A program made the translations under genes and the position numbers. Below are positions 33,127 to 64,000 of a stretch of 64,000 nucleotides of DNA, one piece after another. Source of the stretch: Lamellibrachia satsuma (Eukaryota > Annelida > Polychaeta > Sabellida > Siboglinidae); NCBI GenBank assembly GCA_033239005.1, contig BSQZ01000034.1:6721001-6785000 (forward strand), in the 5' to 3' direction. The notes under the pieces were generated by a model that saw only the letters and a program-made list of their open reading frames with translations, was not told the DNA's origin and ran no database searches. Each line of letters opens with the position of its first letter. The first letter of the stretch is position 1.

Positions 33127-33957
33127 CGCCTCATTGGTGCCATTTTATGCATTATGTGACCACCGTTTTATAGAAGCTCACCCTGGGAGCCATGTTCTAG
33201 GGAAATGGTTAAAGGAAATTATCTGAAAAAGAAGCAGGAGATATGTTAGCATTGTGAGAAAAAGATCGCCTTCCACAAACGAGGAGACGTGGCACCTTTG
33301 TAATGAGTGCCATATCTTAATGTCTGGAGTGGGGGGCTCCAATTATTTGGAATCACTATACATATAATACAGTTGCTAATTCAAATGATTGACAATGTAT
33401 GTTGAATAACGTGTGGTCTTGATCAAATTACATCAATTTATTATTCAGTCGCGCCATCTGCCACATAGTATTTAGTGAAACTGATAACAGCGCCATCTGT
33501 TGCACGATTCCCAAAGTAACAGAAACAACACATTTGTACAGGAAAGGAGTACTTTTTCAAACCAATCAAACCGTGTCTTGTTATAGAAGATATGTGAGTC
33601 AAAGAAGTAAAAAAGTTTGATTACAAGTTTTAAAGCTCCACTGCTGCTGTCATTTTGCCTGTTCTCTACTCAACAAGTGTGTACATTGCATTGTGTTGTT
33701 AGTACTTGATGCAGAGATACATCCTTTATGAACAGGTGTCCCTTATTCAACTGTTGGTGTTTGACCTGTGGGAAATGCAGGAACATCCCTGGGATTTTCT
33801 CCAATAATGGTACTTAATTCGTGTAATATCCTTGATGGAAAATGACGAGAATCCAATTAAGGGAATAACCAATTCATTGAAAATTCATGGGAATAACCAG
33901 TATCCTTGTGTACGATCTAATGTGATAACAACGATTTTTATGATAACAACATAATTG
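33127..33957. other. Intergenic DNA, nothing recognised
   Basis: About 0.8 kb between the probable end of the Tudor gene and a small tandem repeat next to a LINE. No coding or repeat structure was seen. Confidence 0.4.
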
Positions 33958-34068
33958 TTGCATCGTTGTCTAAGAGACATCGTTGTCTAAGAGACATCGT
34001 TGTCTAAGAGACATCGTTGTCTAAGAGACATCGTTGTCTAAGAGACATTGTTGTCTAAGAGACATTGC
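33958..34068. repeat. 17-bp tandem repeat, about 6-7 copies
   Basis: The unit is GTTGTCTAAGAGACATC. Each copy contains the inverted pair GTCT/AGAC (GTCTAAGAGAC). It abuts the 3' end of the CR1-type element. Confidence 0.92.
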
Positions 34069-34083
34069 TTTCCTTCCAGTTCC

Positions 34084-35995
34084 GCGAAAAAAGATTGAAC
34101 AAAATTGCCATCCCAGGCAAAAACCCAGACGACAAATGGACAAGGGAGCCGTTGGCTTATCGAGAGTCCAACAATTTTAATCTATGTGTAATCTACCGTC
34201 CTGAGATGTGACAACCTTGTTTTTAAACATATTCACGCTGTTAGCAGTTACACAATCCATAGACAATTTGTTCCATTTATTTATTGTTTTCCTGGTATCC
34301 AATCTACACTGATCCTTTACTAATTACCTCAGTTACCTCAGTTACCTCATGGCCTCTAGTTCTATTATCTATTATTTTGAGTGGGAAAACAATATTTCTT
34401 AAAAACTTCAATTTAATCTCCTCTTAACTTCTTGTCTCTAGGGTTTTTAAACCGCGTTCTTTCAGTTTTTCTTCATAACTAAGGTATCAGTTTTGGAATC
34501 ATTTTATTTGCTCTCCTCTGCTTTCTTTCAGGCATATCTCTCTCCAAGATAGTATACAGTACTCTAAATGATAACTATTGATTTATACAGAGGTATAATA
34601 TATATTTCTCCAAATTCTCTGTCAGTCAGCCGTTCTAGCCAGTCGATTATGCCATAACTGATACCATGGGTTTTAATTTAAGTAGTAATCTTAATAAATA
34701 ATGATGTGGCACTTTGTCAAAAGCTTTCTGAAAATCTAAGTATATAATATCTACTGGTGATGCCTCGTTTATCCACTTAGTGATTTCTTCCAAAAAAATA
34801 ACATATTTGTTAAGCATGACTCTCTTTTTGAAATCCGTGTTCAGATGGATTGAATAATTTTTGCCTCACAAGGAAGTCCACCATATGGTCTTTGATTAAC
34901 GTTTCTAATAATTTACAAATCACTGGTGTTAAACTCACTGGTTGAAGTTGAACACATTTGTAAGTGGTGTACTAATTTGTTCTACTGTTTCCATTAGCAA
35001 TTTTAGAGGAATTCAATCCACTCCAGGTCATTGCCTTTATTTTCTTAACTACCATTTCTGTAGTTACAATTAACTGCTTTAAATAGTAAGATTTAGCCTC
35101 CTGAAATTTGCTATTTTCTAATAGCTTCTTTTGACAAGTGTTTCTTTTTAGATCGTTTTCTTTGTTTTTTCAAGTGAACAAATTGATCAGTGACACCATC
35201 AATAACATTATAGAATGTTCCAACATTCAATTGCTGTTTTGTTCCTCAGCATGCTATTCCAATCTAGCTAAGTATTTTCTCATATCTTTATATTTACCTT
35301 TGTGGAAGTTTCTCCTGTATTTTGTTATTTGTACTTTCTGATTTTACTTTGAGGTCTAAATGTATTTGATTACGATCACTGTTGCCCAATGGCTCATGTA
35401 TTTTGACATTGTCCACTAATTTATTTTGTGAAGACAAAACTAAATCTAATACATTATCTCCCTTGGTTGGTTCTAGAACGTGTCGAGTAAGGAAGCTGTC
35501 CGATTTAAAAATAGAAACTGTTGGTCCTCACCCCCTGTACTCTCTAGATATTTCTATTGTATGTGTCCGTGGTTGAAATCTACAATTGTGATACATTCCC
35601 CTTTACTAACTTCCTTTATAGTGTTTTGTAATGTTATGTTATCATCTTCGTTTATGTTTGGACTTCAGTAAACTAATCCAATAGTTAATGTCGAATTTCC
35701 TGTAACTGTATTGCACCAAACAACTTTGCTTAGCTTCCCTTTCTAGTTTTATTTCTTAAGCCTGAATAAATTCTTTATTATATAAAATGACTCCTCCCTC
35801 GCCTTATTCCTATTTGATCTCTCCTAAACATTACGTATCCCGTCAGTCTTAATTCAGCATCTGATATGTCTATTTTGGCTCATGATTCGGTAATACCAAT
35901 TATGTGAGGGTTAATATCTTCTACCATAATGTTTAATTAGTTTTTCTTATTTACTATGCTCGTTGCATTTAAACACACACATTTATAACCATATA
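34084..35995 (-). mobile_element. Decayed CR1-type LINE with endonuclease and reverse-transcriptase remnants
   Basis: Read on the minus strand. The endonuclease part starts near 35,990 (NATSIVNKKN; then IIGITES, ISDAELRLTGY), continues with ITIVDFNHGHI in place of the usual GDFN, and ends with NVLDLVLSSQNKL and EPLGNSD. The reverse-transcriptase part follows (about 34,600-34,850), with the 'KSF.KVPH' and 'PWYQLWHNRLART' region broken by stops and frameshifts. The 3' end near 34,084-34,190 matches the ends of the other copies at 39.57, 47.76 and 60.87 kb. It is clearly non-functional. Clade named from motif wording only. Confidence 0.8.
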
Positions 35996-36186
35996 AAAAG
36001 CTGCTAAACAGAGAAGAAATGAGACCAGATGTTGCCAAATGTAGCACTGACTGCACTGAAATGTATGTTAACTTGATTGCGTAACTAAAGATGTTACCTT
36101 TCCTTGTTGATATTAAAACATTTCTTTCTAAAATGGTGTGTGATGTCTGCGTTTTGTGACTTGTAATTTGGCGTTTCGAGTTAATT

Positions 36187-36192
36187 TTTAAT
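36187..36192 (-). terminator. Weak candidate polyadenylation signal of prominin
   Basis: ATTAAA on the minus strand, about 180 bases after the proposed stop codon. No downstream element was checked. Confidence 0.2.
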
Positions 36193-36367
36193 CTGATTTT
36201 GCATCATCTTCCTCTGCCGTCTCATTTTCGCTCCATTCCGGGTAGAATGTCATCATCTACTGACGCCACAGAGACGGCGACTGCTAGCGCCAGTGGGCAG
36301 CAGTGTGTCATCGTAGATCTACTGAATCACATAGTCGCTCTAGGGTATGATGGTTGTCTGGCCCACG

Positions 36368-58821
<22,454 letters not shown>

Positions 58822-59314
58822 TGAATATAAAATGCGAAGTTGACTGTGCATCAATGACAACTGTAGCTATATCATCGACCGCCCAGTCGAAGAATGTATC
58901 ATCTTTTGTGAGCGTTTTTGAGTTGTTTCAGTTGTTGACGACGAAGATGTGTGTCTAGACACGCCGTATTCCACTTGACTGAGTTGACAATTTGCCTGTA
59001 TCAGCAATGGGCCAACATCAGCTTCTATGCTGCAATGTGTCAGCATTAACTCTGGTCCAAAGCATCATGTCGACCAATGCATGTTTCAAATCCACAACAG
59101 TTTAAGCAGTTTCGGGTCAATGGTACATCTCTGTTAAATACCTCATTCTCAGCTCATCAAATAGTTGATGTTCCAGTGAGGGGCGCATTGCAGACATTTC
59201 ACATAACAATAGTAACACGTATCCACGTAGACACAGGCTATGTCGACCAGACTACGTTTACTTGAAGGCGAGCAGTAACGGCTATCGAACCACACCTACG
59301 CGTTGACACGCTGT
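58822..59314 (-). promoter_or_regulatory. PROM: Region expected to hold the prominin promoter and 5' UTR
   Basis: Immediately upstream of the proposed start. No TATA box or clear initiator was recognised. The call is by position only, and untranslated upstream exons may lie further out. Confidence 0.25.
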
Positions 59315-59840
59315 ACTGGTGCACATTACGTTGTCAGTGATAATATGTCGTATGATTTAACGCCTTCGTCACGCTGGAATGACTTCCGGCTGTACACATC
59401 GTCCTTCGGCCCAATCGCATTAGGCTTGTATTGCAAGTCCACCGAGTAGGTGCCCATTAATCAAAGTATTATTTCACGTATAGTGAAAAAGTCGTGCTAA
59501 TGACTGTAGAAGTCGTGCTAACGACTGTAGAAGTCGTGCTAACGACTGTAGAGGTCGTGCTAACGACTGTAGAGGTCGTGCTAATGACTGTAGAAGTCGT
59601 GCTAACGACTGTAGAGGTCGTGCTAACGACTGTAGAAGAAATTGGAGTTGATTCGAGGGAATGTCTTGAAACATGAATTTCAGATAATGCAGTTTACGTG
59701 TGTTACATGTGTGTGTGCTTGTGTGCGTGTGTGCTTGCGTGCGTAGGTGCGTGCGTAAGTGCGTGTGTGAGTGAGTGAGTGCGTGCGTGCGAGCGTGTGT
59801 GTGAGCGTGCGTGCAGGCGTGTGTGCGTGCGTAGGTGCGG
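59315..59840. repeat. Dispersed duplication, copy 2, with a 21-bp expansion
   Basis: Second copy of the 55.74-kb block, upstream of prominin exon 1. Here GAAGTCGTGCTAACGACTGT plus A is repeated about 7 times (59,485-59,640), where copy 1 has it once. Both copies end in a TGTGCGTGCG-rich run. Confidence 0.85.
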
Positions 59841-60151
59841 TGGAATTAGCCGACCTTTCTACGCTGGCACTTAGGGACGTCACTACCAGGCTTTACATCC
59901 ACAATTATTGATGATGATGATATGATGACCCGAGTCAAGGGGGACAGGGGAGACCGAAGTTAGTGGTTACACTTTTCAGTTAAAGTAACTTTTTTTGTGA
60001 AAATCATGTTAGATGCATTATTTCTATCAACGTATATTAAATGTATTATTCTTGTTAATAAAATGTACGATAACGTTGATATTACATATTATAGTTAGGA
60101 GTGTATGTGAAGTTTGCCAGGCGCGGTCGACTATAAGAACTAGCTCTGTAA

Positions 60152-60522
60152 GCGGGGCAAGTTGTTACATCATACAGGGCACAGTGTTACATCATACAGA
60201 GCACGTTGTTACATCATACAGGGCACGGTGTTACATCACACAGGGCACGTTGTTACATCATACAGGGCACGTTGTTACATCATACAGGACACGTTGTTAC
60301 ATCATACAGGGCACGGTGTTACATCATACAGGGCACGTTGTTACATCATACAGGGCACGGTGTTACATCATACAGGGCACGTTGTTATATCATACAGGGC
60401 ACGTTGTTACATCATACAGGGCACGTTGTTACATCATACAGGGCAAGTTGTTACATCATACAGGGCACGCTGTTACATCATACAGGGCACGTTGTTACAT
60501 CATACAGGGCACGTTGTTACAG
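60152..60522. repeat. 22-bp minisatellite, about 17 copies
   Basis: The unit is GTTGTTACATCATACAGGGC plus AC. Variants are GGTGTT and GGACAC. It is upstream of prominin. All three + frames are open over it, which is not evidence of coding. Confidence 0.94.
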
Positions 60523-60865
60523 CAAAGAACTCGTGGATCGCAAAGCAAGCGTCACTCGTACATGTTACTGTTATTACATTAATTGGATTATACACACTTA
60601 TACATCTTGCAGTGTGCATAACAATGTAGGTGTTCACAGCTTCATATAAGTTTCTCATGGTTTGTCACCAAAGAGCACTCATTGCCCGGATTCCTACATA
60701 ACAATCAATTATGAATGGAATATAAATGATTGAATAGAGTATGAAATAGTGAATGATGTGAATGATGCACACACGTACTCCCTCACGCACACGAGCACGA
60801 ATATCCACATTTTAATGTATCGTGCAATATTTATTTATTGTTCAAATAATTTAACAGTATTCAAC

Positions 60866-60960
60866 GACATTGCCATCCAAGACAAAACGCCTAGGTGGCA
60901 AGTGGACAAGGTTATCGATATTTTTTGTATTTGTAACCCGCCCTTCTGAGATACTTGTTA
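60866..60960 (-). mobile_element. CR1-type LINE, 3' end fragment only
   Basis: GACATTGCCATCCAAGACAA, then GGCAAGTGGACAAGG and AACCCGCCCTTCTGAGATA, match the 3' ends of the copies at 34.1, 39.6 and 47.7 kb, in minus orientation. It is heavily 5'-truncated. Confidence 0.75.
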
Positions 60961-61029
60961 ATTTCGCTAGGATTCACAAGTGAAATAAAGCGTTCACACG
61001 TCGTGGTTAAACATATTTTGTTCTTTCAG

Positions 61030-61092
61030 TCATTGTCAGCTCGCTGGCTGAGCCGTCGTTACGAGCTGGCTGAGCCGTCGTTACGAGCTGCT
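61030..61092. repeat. 24-bp direct repeat, 2 and a half copies
   Basis: The unit GCTGGCTGAGCCGTCGTTAC plus GAGC is repeated. Nothing else was seen nearby. Confidence 0.85.
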
Positions 61093-61338
61093 GAAGCGAT
61101 GTAAGTTGTAAACCAAAACGCAATATTTGCAGGTGAACGCACGTGGACGATGACAAATCCTGAATTTCAGTTGAAAATCTACTTGGCATAACCCATTATG
61201 CTATACAGTAAACGTGTTTCAAGTTTCATTCAAGAAACATAAAAAAGTAGCAGCGTGAGACGATGGTATGTGGGCAAACAAAATGTTATGGTCAAAAAGT
61301 AATTTTTTTGCACACTTCATTAATTTCGTCTTCGTAAC

Positions 61339-62690
61339 TCCCGAGTTTTGGACAGTGTCCGCTGTGGACCAACCAACTACTGTCGATGGTGACTCCGTAA
61401 GTTTTGGACAGTGTCCGCTGTGGACCAACCAACTACTGTCGATGGTGACTCCGTAAGTTTTGGACAGTGTCCGCTGTGGACCAACCAACTACTGTCGATG
61501 GTGACTCCGTAAGTTTTGGACAGTGTCCGCTGTGGACCAACCAACTACTGTCGACGGTGACTCCGTAAGTTTTGGACAGTGTCCGCTGTGGACCAACCAA
61601 CTACCCTCGACGATTACTCCTTAAGTTTTGGACAGTGTCCGCTGTGGACCAACCAACTACTGTCGACGGTGACTCCGTAAGTTTTGGACAGTGTCCGCTG
61701 TGGACCAACCAACTACTGTCGACGGTGACTCCGTAAGTTTTGGACAGTGTCCGCTGTGGACCAACCAACTACTGTCGACGGTGACTCCGTAAGTTTTGGA
61801 CAGTGTCCGCTGTGGATCAACCAACTACTCTCGACGATGACTTCGTAAGTTGTGGACAGTGTCCGCTGTGGACCAACCAACTACTGTCGACGGTGACTCC
61901 GTAAGTTTTGGACAGTGTCCGCTGTGGACCAACCAACTACTCTTGATTGTGACTCCGTAAATTTTGGACAGTGTCCGCTGTGGACCAACCAACTACTCTC
62001 GACGGTGACTCCGTAAGTTTTGGACAGTGTCCGCTGTGGACCAACAAACTACTCTCGATGGTGACTCCGTAAGTTTTGGACAGTGTCCGCTGTGGACCAA
62101 CCAACTACTGTCGACGGTGACTCCGTAAGTTTTGGACAGTGTCCGCTGTGGACCAACCAACTACTCTCGACGGTGACTCCGTAAGTTTTGGACAGTGTCC
62201 GCTGTGGACCAACCAACTACTCTCGACGGTGACTCCGTAAGTTTTGGACAGTGTCCGCTGTGGACCAACCAACTACTGTCGACGATGACTCCGTAAGTTT
62301 TGGACAGTGTCCGCTGTGGACCACCAACTACTGTCGACGGTGACTCCGTAAGTTTTGGACAGTGTCCGCTGTGGACTAACCAACTACTGTCGACGGTGAC
62401 TCCGTAAATTTTGGACAGTGTCCGCTGTAGACCAACCAACTACTGTCGACGGTGACTCCGTAAGTTTTGGACAGTGTCCGCTGTGGACCAACCAACTACT
62501 GTCGACGGTGACTCCGTAAGTTTTGGACAGTGTCCGCTGTGTACCAACCAACTACTCTCGACGGTGACTCCATAAGTTTTGGACAGTGTCCGCTGTGGAC
62601 CAACCAACTACTGTCGACGGTGACTCCATAAGTTTTGGACAGTGTCCGCTGTGGACCAACCAACTACTGTCGACGGTGACTCCGTAAGTT
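61339..62690. repeat. 56-bp minisatellite, about 24 copies
   Basis: The unit begins TTTTGGACAGTGTCCGCTGT and continues GGACCAACCAACTACTGTCG and ACGGTGACTCCGTAAG. It contains the palindrome GGACAGTGTCC and a perfect 5' splice-site word GTAAGT (CCGTAAGTTTT) in nearly every copy. It is upstream of prominin, with no exon identified beside it. Confidence 0.95.
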
Positions 62691-62788
62691 TACTATGTTT
62701 TCGAAAAACGACTCTGTTGCAACTTGTCCCTGTATACAACTATCTCCGGTCTCCCCGCTGTGTGCGCCATTCCTGCGTTTATGCGGCT

Positions 62789-62960
62789 TCTGGCCCACCG
62801 TGTGGCCCAGTCTGACCATTGTTTGTGTGGCTTCTGGCCCACCGTGTGGCCCAGTCTGACCAATGTTTGTGTGGCTTCTGGCCCACCGTGTGGCCCAGTC
62901 TGACCAATGTTTGTGTGGCTTTTGGCCCACGGTGTGGCCTAGTCTGACCAATGTTTGCCA
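62789..62960. repeat. 44-bp direct repeat, 4 copies
   Basis: The unit begins CTGGCCCACCGTGTGGCCCA and continues with GTCTGACCAATGTTTG. It follows 0.1 kb after the 56-bp array. Confidence 0.92.
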
Positions 62961-64000
62961 AAACAACAGAGATATATTAAGATTTTTATAACACGTGCTC
63001 ATTAGCCGACTTAATCTCAATTATGCTAAATCCGCAAGGTGGCACCTCAGTATAGGACAATTATGCAACAATTGGTAAACTAGAACCACAGCCTAACGTC
63101 AGTGTTACGAGCACACTCCCCGACAGTGGCGCCACTCAGCGCATCACCACTGCCACAACAATAACAAATTCAAAATGAACAGTTTCGGAGTATAAATAAA
63201 TGGTTGACATGGCAACGTCATTGTTGTTTATGACTAATTGCGTCGTTGCAACAGTAATTGAGCAGTGTAATATAGTTTCAAACAAAAACGAACGTTATTG
63301 TGTTTCTAGGCTTAGTGTTAGTGGCGCCACTGGTTGGGAGTTTGTGTTAAGAGGTGATCTTGCGAGACGCATTGTAATCATTGCCGCTATAACGAAACAG
63401 GAGTCAACTTTCTACTTTTGAAAGTGTGTAAAATATTATCTTATACCTCGAAAAAGGGTCGGTTAGAAATGATTAATCATTAGTCGTTTGTTGGCCGTCT
63501 CTCTCGGTGCCTGCCCACGAATAACGCCAACTAACGTGATTGGTCGCCAAACCAGGAAGTTGTCGAAACCCACCGTAGACAAATGTATGACGCATGTGCA
63601 AAAATGGATACATGCGACAATCTTTGTAGTGATATGTTTGACAAAGCAATCTTTTTTTGTTACAAAAGATGAATCACATAGCGCTGTGTCCGGTCTATTG
63701 GATCGCCCAAAACTCGTTATATTTCAGCTCTGACAGAGCTGTTTTGATAGTACTGATTCAAGTTGTCTGGGAAACATTTTGCCACGTTGCCTGCTTGAAA
63801 TTGTTGCGGTGTCAAATGATTCGGTTATTCCCGGCGGCACGCCCTGTATGCTCAAATGAAATCACACAGCGTGTCAGACTTAGACAGACAGCGTTTCTGA
63901 CTACATGTAAGACGGCGTGTCTGGACGCGAATTTCCGAAAAACTGACGAATTAAAAACTCAATTTTACAACTACACATGGCGGAAAACATGCTCCTGGTT
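62961..64000. other. Right flank, nothing recognised
   Basis: Short open frames (up to about 80 codons) with no recognisable product. No RNA gene or mobile element was seen. Confidence 0.45.

Noticed and set aside
63200..63733. Two small + frames (73 and 81 codons) near the right edge
   Set aside because: No recognisable domain, no splice-supported partner, and of a length expected by chance.

Overview
The window is animal genomic DNA. It holds two intron-rich, convergent genes, and about a quarter of it is tandem repeats. I rebuilt both genes by hand from splice sites, matching reading phase at every junction. Animal origin follows from a prominin gene, a Tudor/MIF4G/SAM protein and CR1-type LINEs. 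Introns packed with minisatellites, several lying across exon/intron borders, fit a cephalochordate (amphioxus) best. The species call is inference.

Layout: 1-4.4 kb is non-coding and holds a piggyBac-type MITE. From 4,444 to 31,251 (+) a 21-exon gene encodes 1,263 residues: an extended Tudor domain, a basic RHTSPD-repeat segment, a PAIP1/CTIF-like MIF4G domain, a SAM-like domain, a disordered tail and a C-terminal CCHC zinc knuckle. Tudor domains bind methyl-arginine proteins and MIF4G domains bind translation factors, so a germline RNA or translation regulator is likely (inference). Almost every intron carries a minisatellite, the largest being a 47-bp unit repeated over 3.6 kb.

31.3-33.1 kb is the likely 3' UTR, and 34.1-36.0 kb is a decayed CR1-type LINE. 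From 58,821 down to 36,368 (-) a 25-exon gene encodes a prominin of 892 residues: signal peptide, five membrane segments, two large extracellular loops and a short cytoplasmic tail. Its introns contain a hAT-type MITE, two more CR1 copies, a CAG/CTG triplet tract and more minisatellites. 58.9-64 kb is upstream of prominin and holds repeats but no gene I can recognise.

The most unusual signal is a set of minisatellites seeded on splice sites. In the Tudor gene a 39-bp unit repeats an intron 3' splice site plus the start of the next exon 28 times; 17 of these copies could be spliced in frame. Other arrays start at, or end within a few bases of, prominin splice sites (introns 1, 5, 14, 21 and 23) and at the exon 10 acceptor of the Tudor gene. 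The two genes look functionally unrelated; what they share is this repeat behaviour.
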